In this document: positions 19,477 to 28,231 of the stretch, piece by piece
Numbering within the stretch: position 1 is the first letter of the stretch
How the letters are laid out: the number at the start of each line of letters is the position of its first letter
Assembly (NCBI GenBank): GCA_963204835.1
Contig: CAUJHJ010000040.1
Location: 56,124-120,123 of the forward strand
Length of the DNA stretch: 64,000 nt
Direction of reading: 5' to 3'
DNA from: Pseudomonadota bacterium
Lineage (GTDB): Bacteria > Pseudomonadota > Gammaproteobacteria > Steroidobacterales > Steroidobacteraceae
Notes under the pieces: model-generated
What the model was told of the DNA's origin: nothing
The model's database searches: none
What the model saw: only the letters and a program-made list of their open reading frames with translations
Position numbers and translations under genes: made by a program

Positions 19477-20730
19477 CTAGCCGTATCGCGCGAGGGCGAG
19501 CCCACCCGGGTCGATCGCGGGCGGGTGTCCGGTGATCAGGTCGGCCAGCACGCGGCCGGAGCCGCAGGCCATCGTCCAGCCGAGCGTGCCGTGGCCCGTA
19601 TTGAGCCACAGGTTGCGGTAGCTCGATGCGCCGACCACCGGCGTGCCGTCCGGCGTCATCGGCCGCATGCCGGTCCAGAAGCTCACGTCCGAATAGTCGC
19701 CGCCCGCGGGGAAGAGGCTGCGCGCCGAGAGCTCGAGCGTCGCGCGCCGCGCCGGGTGCAGGCGGGTGTTGTAGCCGGATAGCTCGGCGGTCCCGCCCAC
19801 GCGGATGCGGTTGCCGAGGCGCGTGATCGCGACCTTGTAGCTCTCGTCCATTACGGTCGACACCGGTGCTTTCGCCGCATCGGCAACGGGCACGGTGATC
19901 GAGTAGCCCTTGACCGGGTACACCGGCAGCCGGATCCCGAGCGAGCGCGCCATCCGGGTCGAGAAACTGCCGAGCGCGAGCACGTAGGCGTCGGCCGTTA
20001 CGCGGCCTGCGTCGGTGCGCAGCGCCTCGATGCGATCTCCGCTGCGCTCGACACCGAGGATGTTGACGCCATAGCGGAACTGCACGCCGCGCGACAGCGC
20101 AAGCGCGGCGAGGCGCTGCGTGAAGAGATGGCAGTCGCCGGTCTCGTCGTCGGGAAGGCGCAAGCCGCCGACGATCAGCGGGCGGACATCCGCGAGCCCG
20201 GGCTCGGCGGCGATGCAGCCGTTCGCGTCAAGCACGTGATAGGACACGCCGAGCTTCTCGAGTACCGCGATGTCGCCCGCGGCGCCGTCGAGCTGTTGCT
20301 GCGTGCGAAAGAGCTGCAGCGTGCCGAGCGAGCGCTCGTCGTAGGCGATGCCCGTGGCGGCGCGCAGCCGGCGCAGTTCGTCGCGGCTGTACTCGGCGAT
20401 CGGCACCATGCGGCTCTTGTTGATGGCATAGCGCGCCGTGGTGCAGTTGCGCAGCATGCGCAGGATCCACAGGTACATCGCCGGATCGATCCCGGGGCGG
20501 ATCACGAGCGGCGCATGCCGCTCGAACAGCCACTGGATCGCCTTCAGCGGCATGCCGGGACCCGCCCAGGGCGAGGCGTAGCCGGGCGAGATCTCGCCCG
20601 CGTTCGCGAAGCTCGTTTCGAGGGCGGCGCCGGGCTGGCGCTCGATCACCTCGACTTCGGCGCCCGCCTGCGAGAGATACCACGCGGCCGTCACGCCGAT
20701 CACGCCGCCGCCCATGACTGCAACCCGCAA
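19477..20730 (-). CDS. dadA: D-amino acid dehydrogenase small subunit
   Basis: This FAD enzyme deaminates D-amino acids at the membrane and passes electrons to the respiratory chain. It has 417 residues, normal for DadA. The N-terminus has [19 protein letters not shown], then the family block [21 protein letters not shown]; near the end are [17 protein letters not shown] and [16 protein letters not shown]. It meets icmF tail to tail nine bases away and lies 35 bases downstream of the exported glycosidase-like gene on the same strand. No alanine racemase (dadX) or Lrp regulator is adjacent, so its regulation is unclear and may come from the lacI operon. Confidence 0.95.
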   Translation of the reverse strand: MRVAVMGGGVIGVTAAWYLSQAGAEVEVIERQPGAALETSFANAGEISPGYASPWAGPGMPLKAIQWLFERHAPLVIRPGIDPAMYLWILRMLRNCTTARYAINKSRMVPIAEYSRDELRRLRAATGIAYDERSLGTLQLFRTQQQLDGAAGDIAVLEKLGVSYHVLDANGCIAAEPGLADVRPLIVGGLRLPDDETGDCHLFTQRLAALALSRGVQFRYGVNILGVERSGDRIEALRTDAGRVTADAYVLALGSFSTRMARSLGIRLPVYPVKGYSITVPVADAAKAPVSTVMDESYKVAITRLGNRIRVGGTAELSGYNTRLHPARRATLELSARSLFPAGGDYSDVSFWTGMRPMTPDGTPVVGASSYRNLWLNTGHGTLGWTMACGSGRVLADLITGHPPAIDPGGLALARYG

Positions 20731-20765
20731 GATGCACTCCGCCAGGGAAAGACGTGCATTTTAGC

Positions 20766-22817
20766 CTAGGGCTGCGCGAGGTACACCGTGCTCCAGAGTT
20801 GCGCGGCGTTCGACTCGGTCTCATCTTCACGCCGCTGGCCGAAGGGCTCCACGCGATAGCGGCCGGCGTGCTGCGACCACGACCACAACTCCGAACCGCG
20901 CACCGCGGTGGACGCCTGCATCGCAGCTGCGAGCCGTGTCCGCGCCTGCCCCAGGGTTTTCCTGGCGCTGGGAGTCAGGTCGCCGCGTACGAGCTGGCGA
21001 TCGATCCCGGCAGCGAGCAAGGCCTGCTGCCAGGACCAGGCGACCGCACCGTGATAGCGGTTGCGCGCGAAGTCGGGTTGCAGGGCCGGGTCCGCGAAGG
21101 CGGCATTCGCGACCAGCAGGCCCGCGCCCGTCAGCAGGCCCGCGGGGAACGGCCGCGTGAGCCGATCGGCAATGCGCACAGCCTCGGCGGGCGGCAGGTC
21201 GAGCAACAGGAGCGCGAAGGCTTCGTCGGAGTTCAGTACCGCGACCGCGCGTCCGCCCGCATCGAGTGACAGGGCGCGAAACGTGAGGCCGGACCCGTCG
21301 ATCGATGCGAGCGCAGGCGCGGCGTCGACGCCGATGGCTTTCGCATAGGCGGTGACCTGCTTGCGCGCGTCGGCCGCGGGCACGGACACTTCGAAAAAAC
21401 CTGGCGCATCGTGCTGCCAGACCCGCGCCATGGCGGCCGCATCCGCGAAGGGCGCCGTCGATCCCGCGCCCAGATAGGGCGCGAGCAGGCCGCTGTCGTC
21501 GAGGCGAGCGATGGCGGTGAGTGCGGCAGGGGCCCAGACGCCATTCACATCGTAGGGGTAGCGCCCGCCGCCGAGTCCCCGCTCGCTGTCGCGCCAGTTG
21601 CCCACCGCAAACCCAGGCTTCAGCGCAATCAGGTTCTGCCGCGATGGTGCACGCGCAAAGGGGGCTGTGTTGGCGATGACGAAGCGGAAATTGCGCGCGA
21701 GCAGGGCCCCGTAACTCGCGCCGGATGGCGAGCGGCGCGCGAGGAAGGCCTGCGCGCGGGTACGGCCCGCCGGCATGTCGAGCAGGTACTGGGCCGCGAC
21801 CGGCGCGAGCATGTAGTCGTCGTCGATCATCTTGTAATCGAGGAGCGGAGCGTCGCCGGGCGGCAGATGCTCGAGCCGGCGCCGCAGGACGGCAAACTCC
21901 CCGATGTCTTCCTCGTGCGCCACCTCGCCGCCTTCGTCGAGGCGCTCGAGCACCGCGCCGAGCCCCGCTTCCATGAGCGCGGGCTGGGCGACCGGCGCAA
22001 GGAGCCGCAGCGACATCAGGGTGTCGCGGCCGAAGTAGGTGTCGAAGCGCCACGAGCCTGCAAGCAGTTTTTCCCCGTAGGACAGGAACTCGAGGGCCCG
22101 GCGCAGGCGGGGGTCACGCGCGGCGCCCGCGCCGAGGAGGTCGTCCGCGGCGATCGGCGTGAGCGGTCGATCGCCAGTGAGGCCGGTCAGCCGCAGGCGC
22201 AGGCGCCCCGCGCGATCCGGCTGCAATACGAGCGGCTGCGACTCGTCGCCGCGCAGCTCACCTGCCAGCACCTCGACGGCGAGGTAGTAGCCCGCGCCGC
22301 CATCGAGGCGGCGGCGCTGCCAGACGATCGTGCTGCCGCTGCGTGCGGGCAGGGTGCTGACTTCGCGCGCCGGCGCTTCGCCGCCGTCCTGGTAGTTGCG
22401 GATCACGCGGATGCTGCCGATGATGGCCTCGCGGACCTCGAGCGGCCCGCCGGTCGCGACGAGCTCCGCGCTCACTCCGCGCAGCAAACTGCCATCCGCG
22501 AGCGTGCGCGCCACCGGCATGAGCTCGCCGGGCGCCTGCCATGCGAAGGCCGCGGATGCGGCTTCAAACCACAGTGCCGCTCCGCTGTTGCCAGCGGGAA
22601 AGGCAAATACGACCCGCGGCTTCATGCCTGAAGTCAGCACGAGGTGTGCGGCCGTCGGGCCGCGGCGATAGAACTGGTTCTGGACCCGGCCCTCGGGAAT
22701 CGAGAAACGCAGCGCGGCGATGCGGGAGTCCGCCGCGACGCTGCCCGCGGCGGCCATCCAGCCAGCAAGGCAAGCCGCGAGCAGGATGCGCAGCGTCCTT
22801 GCGCGCACGGCGCTCAT
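20766..22817 (-). CDS. Exported six-hairpin glycosidase-like protein of unknown substrate
   Basis: A 683-residue protein I cannot assign to a named family. It starts with a signal peptide (hydrophobic ILLAACLAGWMAAAGSVA). The N-terminal third looks like a beta-rich domain. The middle has SWRFDTYFGRDTLMSLRLL, followed by EEDIGEFAVLRRR and DYKMIDDDYMLAPVAAQYLL; this acidic FGRDT pattern resembles the catalytic barrel of debranching-type (alpha/alpha)6 glycosidases. The gene overlaps the end of lacI by four bases (ATGA), so it belongs to the LacI operon, facing a TonB receptor and a GH37 trehalase. A periplasmic alpha-glucoside hydrolase is a reasonable guess; the substrate is not shown by sequence. 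Confidence 0.8.
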   Translation of the reverse strand: MSAVRARTLRILLAACLAGWMAAAGSVAADSRIAALRFSIPEGRVQNQFYRRGPTAAHLVLTSGMKPRVVFAFPAGNSGAALWFEAASAAFAWQAPGELMPVARTLADGSLLRGVSAELVATGGPLEVREAIIGSIRVIRNYQDGGEAPAREVSTLPARSGSTIVWQRRRLDGGAGYYLAVEVLAGELRGDESQPLVLQPDRAGRLRLRLTGLTGDRPLTPIAADDLLGAGAARDPRLRRALEFLSYGEKLLAGSWRFDTYFGRDTLMSLRLLAPVAQPALMEAGLGAVLERLDEGGEVAHEEDIGEFAVLRRRLEHLPPGDAPLLDYKMIDDDYMLAPVAAQYLLDMPAGRTRAQAFLARRSPSGASYGALLARNFRFVIANTAPFARAPSRQNLIALKPGFAVGNWRDSERGLGGGRYPYDVNGVWAPAALTAIARLDDSGLLAPYLGAGSTAPFADAAAMARVWQHDAPGFFEVSVPAADARKQVTAYAKAIGVDAAPALASIDGSGLTFRALSLDAGGRAVAVLNSDEAFALLLLDLPPAEAVRIADRLTRPFPAGLLTGAGLLVANAAFADPALQPDFARNRYHGAVAWSWQQALLAAGIDRQLVRGDLTPSARKTLGQARTRLAAAMQASTAVRGSELWSWSQHAGRYRVEPFGQRREDETESNAAQLWSTVYLAQP

Positions 22818-23911
22818 CGCGGCGAGGCGACCGAATCGCGGATGATGATCTCGTAGTCGAACCGGTGGACGGTGTCGCCGCCGCGCGCGCCGTGTTGGGG
22901 CCGCATCGACTGCAACAGGCATTGCACGGCACCGGTCGCCATGGCGCGGATGGGCTGCCGCACCGTCGTCAGGCCCGGGTAGACGTAGCGTGCGATCGGC
23001 GCGTCGTCGTAGCCCGCGACCGACAGGTCGGCGGGTACGGCGAGACCGAGCTCCTGCGCGGCGTGCAGCACGCCGGCCGCCATGTCGTCGTTGCTCGCGA
23101 AGATCGCTGTCGGGCGATCGGCCTGGCGCAGGAGCCGGCGCGCGCACTCGACCCCCGACTCGAAGGAGAGGAGCCCGTTCGCGATCAGGCGCTCGTCGAC
23201 GGCAAGGCCATGCTGGCGATGCGCCTCGAGGTACCCGGCCAGGCGGCGCGAGGCCGCGCCGTGCCGCGGGTCGGCCTTGATGAAGCCGATGCGCCGATGG
23301 CCGCGACCGAGCAGGTATTCGGTGAGATCGCAGCTTGCGCGCACGTCGTCGACCGATACGAAAGGCTTGCCGCGATCCTCGTGCAGCGGCGCGATGGAAA
23401 CGTACTGGGTGCCATCGGCGTCGAGCGTCGCGAGCAGGGGCTCGAGGTCGCACAGGGGCGGAGTCAGGACCAGCCCGCTCGGCCGCCGTTGCGCGAGCAT
23501 GTCGTGCACCTGGTCGCAGATCCGCGGGCTCGATGCGTCGAAGGGTTGCAGCAGCACGCCGTAGTCGGCCGCCTCGCACGCTGCCTGCACGCCCTCGAGC
23601 ACGCGAACGATGTAGCTGTCGCTCGGGTTGTCGTAGAGCACCGCCACCAGATAGGCGCGCGAGCTCGCAAGGTTGCGGGCCGAGAAGTTCGGCCGGTACT
23701 TGAGATCGCGGATCGCCCGGTGCACCCGCTGCGCCGTGTCGTCACGGACATTCGGTTCGCGATTGACGACGCGCGAGACCGTCTTGATCGAGACGCCGGC
23801 GCGCGCGGCGACATCGTTGATCGTGTGCACGCTCTTGCGGCGACGCGCGCCTGCGGTCTCGGGTGTCGCCACGCGCGGCGGGTGCGCCGTCGGTCGTACG
23901 GGTCGGGTCAT
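22814..23911 (-). CDS. LacI-family transcriptional regulator
   Basis: A 365-residue sugar-responsive repressor. The helix-turn-helix INDVAARAGVSIKTVSRVVN begins near residue 30, with the hinge RPNFSARNLASSRAYLVAVL, followed by a periplasmic-binding-protein-like ligand domain with AIFASNDDMAAGVLHAA. About 28 basic and proline-rich residues precede the DNA-binding domain, unusual for the family; a GTG at codon 28 would give the standard length, so the start is uncertain. The gene is divergent from the TonB receptor. Two LacI-type palindromes lie between them, so it probably represses both directions and is induced by a sugar, likely trehalose or a derivative. Confidence 0.93.
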   Translation of the reverse strand: MTRPVRPTAHPPRVATPETAGARRRKSVHTINDVAARAGVSIKTVSRVVNREPNVRDDTAQRVHRAIRDLKYRPNFSARNLASSRAYLVAVLYDNPSDSYIVRVLEGVQAACEAADYGVLLQPFDASSPRICDQVHDMLAQRRPSGLVLTPPLCDLEPLLATLDADGTQYVSIAPLHEDRGKPFVSVDDVRASCDLTEYLLGRGHRRIGFIKADPRHGAASRRLAGYLEAHRQHGLAVDERLIANGLLSFESGVECARRLLRQADRPTAIFASNDDMAAGVLHAAQELGLAVPADLSVAGYDDAPIARYVYPGLTTVRQPIRAMATGAVQCLLQSMRPQHGARGGDTVHRFDYEIIIRDSVASPR

Positions 23912-23979
23912 GGGTCGTTTCGCGGCCGGGTGGACAGGGTTGCGCGCGTCCCCGCGGGCAACGCGTTACTTGCGCAAAT

Positions 23980-23991
23980 GATAGCGCTATC
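23980..23991. promoter_or_regulatory. LacI-type operator O1 (perfect palindrome)
   Basis: GATAGCGCTATC is a perfect 12-base palindrome with the central GC step common in LacI-family operators. It lies 69 bases upstream of the lacI start and about 190 bases from the second operator, so looping or autoregulation is possible. Confidence 0.6.
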
Positions 23992-24015
23992 GAGGATTTC
24001 CCCTGCGAATCCTCG
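23991..24015. repeat. Inverted repeat in the lacI upstream region
   Basis: CGAGGATT and AATCCTCG form an eight-base perfect inverted repeat with a nine-base spacer, beginning at the last base of operator O1. It could be a hairpin in the lacI leader or a second protein site. Further on, 24062-24104 is strikingly AT-rich for this genome and includes TAATAT and ATATTA as inverted arms; it may be an UP element or a promoter region. I see no gene in 23912-24282. Confidence 0.4.
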
Positions 24016-24143
24016 CAAAGCTTCGCTGTTGTGGCGCGTGCGATAGTTCGGATGGACCGTCAAAATTGGTATTAGCATATTGATTAATATAAATAAAATA
24101 TTAGATGCGCCGCTGGCTGTGTGGCGGGAGTCACGCGGTGGGT

Positions 24144-24172
24144 TTGACAGTGCAACGAGAGGGTGGTAGAAA
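24144..24172 (+). promoter_or_regulatory. Sigma-70 promoter of the TonB receptor-trehalase operon
   Basis: A perfect -35 box TTGACA (24144-24149) and TAGAAA (24167-24172) are 17 bases apart. The start site would be near 24179, inside the second LacI operator, about 100 bases before the receptor ATG. Confidence 0.6.
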
Positions 24173-24174
24173 AA

Positions 24175-24186
24175 GACAACGCTGTC
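24175..24186. promoter_or_regulatory. LacI-type operator O2 at the transcription start
   Basis: GACAACGCTGTC is a palindrome with one mismatch and has the same core layout as O1. It begins two bases after the -10 box, so a bound LacI protein would block the promoter directly. Confidence 0.55.
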
Positions 24187-24282
24187 AACAAGCGTAGGGT
24201 GGAATTGGGGCCTTGGTCGACCGGCGGCAAGGATGCCGGGCGTGCCGGGTTGCTGCGAACCAAAATGAACCGGAGAAGTTCC

Positions 24283-26613
24283 ATGAGCTCTCAGGCGATT
24301 CGTTCCCACTGTCTGGTCTTTTCGCTCCTCGCCACCGCGCTGGCGGCGCCCGCCGCGGCTCAAGCCCAGGATCAGGCGGGCGCACTCGAAGAAGTGGTAG
24401 TCACTGGCACCGCCGCCGGCGCGGAGATCCGCAAGCTCGACGCGAGTTTTGCCATCACGACCATCGACGATCAGGCCATCACCGAGTTCTCGCCGCAGAG
24501 CACCGCGGATCTGCTGCGGCTGATACCCGGCGTCTGGACGGAAAGCACCGGCGGCGTGTCCGGCGCGAACGTCATGGTGCGCGGCTTCCCCGGAGGCGGC
24601 GATGCGCCCTACCTCACGGTGCAGGTGAACGGCGCGCCGATCTATCCGATCTCGACGCTGTCCTTCCTCGAGAACACGACGCTGTTTCGCATCGACGAGA
24701 CAGTGAAGCGGGTCGAGGCACTGCGCGGCGGTTCGAACCCGGTGTTCTCGAACGGCCAGCCGGGCCTCACGACGAACTTCCTGCTGAAGGAGGGCGGCGA
24801 CGAGACCGAAGGGATGGTCAAGTACACGACGTCCGACTATGACCTGCGGCGCTTCGACGGCTATATCAGTGGCCCGCTCAGCAAGGATTTCTACTACATG
24901 ATCGGCGGGTACATCACGAGTTCGCCGGGCTTGCGCGACGCCGGCTACAACTCGGACGAAGGCAACCAGGTCACGATCAACCTGACGAAGAAGCTCGAGC
25001 GCGGCAAGGTCAATGTGTTCTACCGCCGGACCGACGACTTCGGACAGTGGTACCTGCCCGTGGCCTTCAACGTGCCGGGCGTCGACGCCTCGTACAACCA
25101 GCTGGGCCCCCGCAACCGGTTCCAGCAGATCATGACCGACAATCCCGGGCCGGGCTTTGCCAACGGTGGCGATCCGGCCGCGGCCAACCGCACCGTCAAG
25201 ACGCTCGACCTCGACGAAGGCCGCGGCTGGAAGGGCGCCATGGCGGGCGGTTCCGTGGTGTTCGAAGTCGCCGACAACTGGACGCTCACGGACCGCTTCG
25301 GCTACACCTCCGGTGACGCCCCGACGGTCGGCCTCGTGCCGGATGGCGCCGCGGTTCAGGTGGGCGCGCTGCTGGCCAATCCCATGGCCGATCCCCGCGC
25401 GGTCGTGACCGGCCCGATCCGCGGTGCCGTAACGGGTCGCGCGATCGGCAACGCCGAGTTCATCCAGCAGTTCGGCGCCTGGGAAGTCCGCAAGGACATC
25501 GAATCCTTCACCAACGACATCAGCCTGACCTGGAAATACGACCGGGGCTCGACCACCTTCGGATTCTATTCGGCGGATGCCTCGAGCCACGACCTCTGGG
25601 CCCTGGGAAATTCCCAGTACCAGGTAGTGCAGTCGCACGGCGAAATCGTCACCGGCATCGCCTGCAACAACCCGACCGTCGTCGACAGCTGCGGCTTCAA
25701 CTACGACATCGACGAGAACGGCGACGCGACGTCGCGGGCGCTGTACGCCGCCACCTCATTCAAGATCACCGATGCCTTGCGGGCGGATATCGGGGTCCGC
25801 TACGAGAACTACGAGGTCGACTACACGCTCGACGAGGGCCGGGCGGGCACGATCGATTTCGCGGTGTCGGACGACATGTCGAAGACATCCTGGACGGCGG
25901 CCCTCGACTACCAGTTCACGGATCACATGGGCGTGTTCGGGCGCATCAACAAGGGCTACCTGCTGCCGCAGTTCGACACTTATCGCGACGGCCGCGGTGC
26001 TTTCGCGCAGGGTGCCGACCTTGTCCAGGGCATCGAGCAGTATGAGCTCGGCTTCAAGTGGGCGACCGACCGGCTTTCGCTGTATGCGACCGCCTTCTCC
26101 ACGGACATCGATCCGCGGCAGGTCAACTTCCAGTTCGGCGGGCCGTCCATCCTCACGACGCAGGAGTCGCAGGGCGTCGAACTCGATGCGACTTGGCGGA
26201 CCGACGTGGGTTTCTCGGTATCGCTCAATGGCACGCTGCTGAAGAGCAAGATCAAGAGTTCCGATCCGTCGCTCGACGGCAAGGAAACGGAGCGCCAGCC
26301 CGGCTGGCAGCTGCGCCTCTCGCCGGCCTACTCCTGGAGCGTCGGCAGCATCGAGGGCACGGTCTATGGCACCTTGTCCGCGGTCGACGACCGATGGGGC
26401 GAGGCGACCAACGTCAATCGCCTCGATGGTTACGAGAAAGTCGACCTCGGCGTCATCATGCGGATCAACGATGCATTCGTCGTGCAGATCTCGGGTGACA
26501 ACATCACCGACAAGGAAGCCTTCACGGAGAGCGATCCGCGCACTTTCACGGCGCCGAACGGGCGCTTCATCATGCCGCGCAGCTTCGAATTCAGCGTGGG
26601 CTACTCATTCTGA
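24283..26613 (+). CDS. TonB-dependent receptor, probable sugar transporter
   Basis: An outer-membrane receptor of 776 residues. It has a signal peptide (LVFSLLATALAAPAAAQA), a TonB-box-like stretch LEEVVVTG soon after it, a plug domain with STADLLRLIPGV and NVMVRGFPGGG, and a barrel that ends in the terminal aromatic SVGYSF. The ATG at 24283 is chosen because GGAGA lies seven bases before it; ATG 24265 and an upstream GTG are in frame but lack such a site and the signal peptide would be displaced. It is transcribed with the trehalase and controlled by LacI, so it probably imports trehalose or a larger alpha-glucoside; the ligand is inferred. Confidence 0.94.
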   Translation: MSSQAIRSHCLVFSLLATALAAPAAAQAQDQAGALEEVVVTGTAAGAEIRKLDASFAITTIDDQAITEFSPQSTADLLRLIPGVWTESTGGVSGANVMVRGFPGGGDAPYLTVQVNGAPIYPISTLSFLENTTLFRIDETVKRVEALRGGSNPVFSNGQPGLTTNFLLKEGGDETEGMVKYTTSDYDLRRFDGYISGPLSKDFYYMIGGYITSSPGLRDAGYNSDEGNQVTINLTKKLERGKVNVFYRRTDDFGQWYLPVAFNVPGVDASYNQLGPRNRFQQIMTDNPGPGFANGGDPAAANRTVKTLDLDEGRGWKGAMAGGSVVFEVADNWTLTDRFGYTSGDAPTVGLVPDGAAVQVGALLANPMADPRAVVTGPIRGAVTGRAIGNAEFIQQFGAWEVRKDIESFTNDISLTWKYDRGSTTFGFYSADASSHDLWALGNSQYQVVQSHGEIVTGIACNNPTVVDSCGFNYDIDENGDATSRALYAATSFKITDALRADIGVRYENYEVDYTLDEGRAGTIDFAVSDDMSKTSWTAALDYQFTDHMGVFGRINKGYLLPQFDTYRDGRGAFAQGADLVQGIEQYELGFKWATDRLSLYATAFSTDIDPRQVNFQFGGPSILTTQESQGVELDATWRTDVGFSVSLNGTLLKSKIKSSDPSLDGKETERQPGWQLRLSPAYSWSVGSIEGTVYGTLSAVDDRWGEATNVNRLDGYEKVDLGVIMRINDAFVVQISGDNITDKEAFTESDPRTFTAPNGRFIMPRSFEFSVGYSF

Positions 26614-26620
26614 CGGGAGC

Positions 26621-28231
26621 ATGCGCGCAATAAGCCTGACCGGAAAGCGCCGGCTCGCCTGCGCCCGCGGCCTGCCCCTGTGGCTGGCCGTGGGCGCGGT
26701 CGCGATGGCAGCCGCGCGCGCCGACGTCGGTGCGCCGGTCCTCACGCCCGCCGAGCTGTATCCGGGCCTCTTCGAACAAGTGCAGACGCAGCAGGTGCTC
26801 GGCGACGGGGTGAGTTTCGTCCAGGCCCTGCCGCGCAGTTCGCCCGCAGCGGTGCTTGCGGCCTGGCGCAAGGAATCGGCGCAACCGGGGTTCAGCCTGA
26901 AGGCCTTCGTCGCAGCGCAGTTCCGGTTTCCCGGGGGGGGAGCCACCGACTATCGGTCGAACCACGCCGACATCGTGCAGCACATCGACCGGCTGTGGCC
27001 GGTGCTCACGCGGCCCGCCGACGCCCCGGTGCCGTACTCGTCGCTGCTGCCGTTGCCGTTCCCGTATGTGGTGCCGGGCGGGCGCTTCCAGGAGATCTAC
27101 TACTGGGATTCGTACTTCACGATGCTCGGGCTCGAGCAGAGCGGTCGGCACGATCTCGTGCGCGACATGGTGAAGGACTTCGCCTACCTGATCGACCGCT
27201 ACGGACACGTCCCGAACGGCAACCGCAGCTATTACCTCAGCCGCTCGCAGCCGCCGTTCTTCTCGGCGATGGTACGCCTGCTGGCGCGGCGCGACGGCGA
27301 TGCGGCGCTCGTGACCTACCTGCCGCAACTCGAGCGCGAGTATGCGTTCTGGATGGACGGCGCGGCGACGCTCGCGCGCGGGCAGGCCCATCGTCGCGTG
27401 CTGCGCCTCGCCGACGGCGCGCTGCTCAACCGCTATTGGGACGATCGTGATACGCCGCGCGAGGAATCGTGGCGCAACGATGTCGCCACGGCGCGCGAGG
27501 CCGCGAATCGGCCCGCCGCGGTGGTGTACCGGAACCTGCGCGCGGCCGCCGAGAGCGGCTGGGATTTCAGTTCCAGGTGGCTTGCCGACGGCCGCACGCT
27601 CGCCACGATCCGCACCGTCGAAATTGCGCCCGTCGACCTCAACAGCCTCCTGTACGGCCTCGAACAGACGCTCGCGCGGGCCTATCGCCTCGCCGGCCGC
27701 GACGCCGACGCCACGCGCGCCGGGGCGCGCGCCTGGGCGCGCCGCGCAGCGATGCACCGCCACCTGTGGGACGCAAAGCGCCGGACCTGGGGCGACCTGC
27801 TGTGGAGGAAAGGCGAGCTTACCGGTATCGCGAGTGCGGCCATGCTGTACCCGCTGTTCTGCGGCATCGCGACGCCCGAGCAGGCGCAGGGGGTCGCGGA
27901 CGCCGTGCGCGCGCAGTTGCTGGCGCCCGGCGGCATTGCGACGACGGCGACGGTGACCGGGCAGCAATGGGATGCGCCGAACGGCTGGGCGCCGCTGCAG
28001 TGGATCGCGATCGAGGGGCTCGGCAACTACGGGTTTGCCACGCTCGCGGCCGATATCGCGCACCGCTGGATCCACGAGAATCTCGAGGTTTATCGCGCGA
28101 CCGGCAAGCTGGTCGAAAAATACGACGTGAGCGGCGATGCCGCCGGTGGCGGCGGGGAGTACCCGCTGCAGGACGGTTTCGGCTGGACCAACGGCGTGTT
28201 GCGCCGGTTGCTCGCGATCTATCCGCGCTAG
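26621..28231 (+). CDS. treA: Periplasmic trehalase (GH37)
   Basis: This enzyme hydrolyses alpha,alpha-trehalose to two glucose. The protein has 536 residues with an N-terminal signal peptide, so it acts in the periplasm. Both GH37 signatures are present: PGGRFQEIYYWDSY (about 152-165) and QWDAPNGWAPLQW (about 449-461). The expected catalytic acid is the aspartate of ESGWDFSSRW (about 315), and the base is the glutamate of GGGGEYPLQDGFGWTNGV (about 513). The ATG follows the receptor stop by seven bases with GGGAGC just before it, which indicates one operon. The gene ends three bases inside the convergent acyltransferase gene. Confidence 0.96.
   Translation: MRAISLTGKRRLACARGLPLWLAVGAVAMAAARADVGAPVLTPAELYPGLFEQVQTQQVLGDGVSFVQALPRSSPAAVLAAWRKESAQPGFSLKAFVAAQFRFPGGGATDYRSNHADIVQHIDRLWPVLTRPADAPVPYSSLLPLPFPYVVPGGRFQEIYYWDSYFTMLGLEQSGRHDLVRDMVKDFAYLIDRYGHVPNGNRSYYLSRSQPPFFSAMVRLLARRDGDAALVTYLPQLEREYAFWMDGAATLARGQAHRRVLRLADGALLNRYWDDRDTPREESWRNDVATAREAANRPAAVVYRNLRAAAESGWDFSSRWLADGRTLATIRTVEIAPVDLNSLLYGLEQTLARAYRLAGRDADATRAGARAWARRAAMHRHLWDAKRRTWGDLLWRKGELTGIASAAMLYPLFCGIATPEQAQGVADAVRAQLLAPGGIATTATVTGQQWDAPNGWAPLQWIAIEGLGNYGFATLAADIAHRWIHENLEVYRATGKLVEKYDVSGDAAGGGGEYPLQDGFGWTNGVLRRLLAIYPR

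Noticed and set aside
24163..24282. A 40-residue longer start for the TonB receptor.
   Set aside because: It would begin upstream of the predicted transcription start and bury the signal peptide; ATG 24283 has a ribosome binding site.
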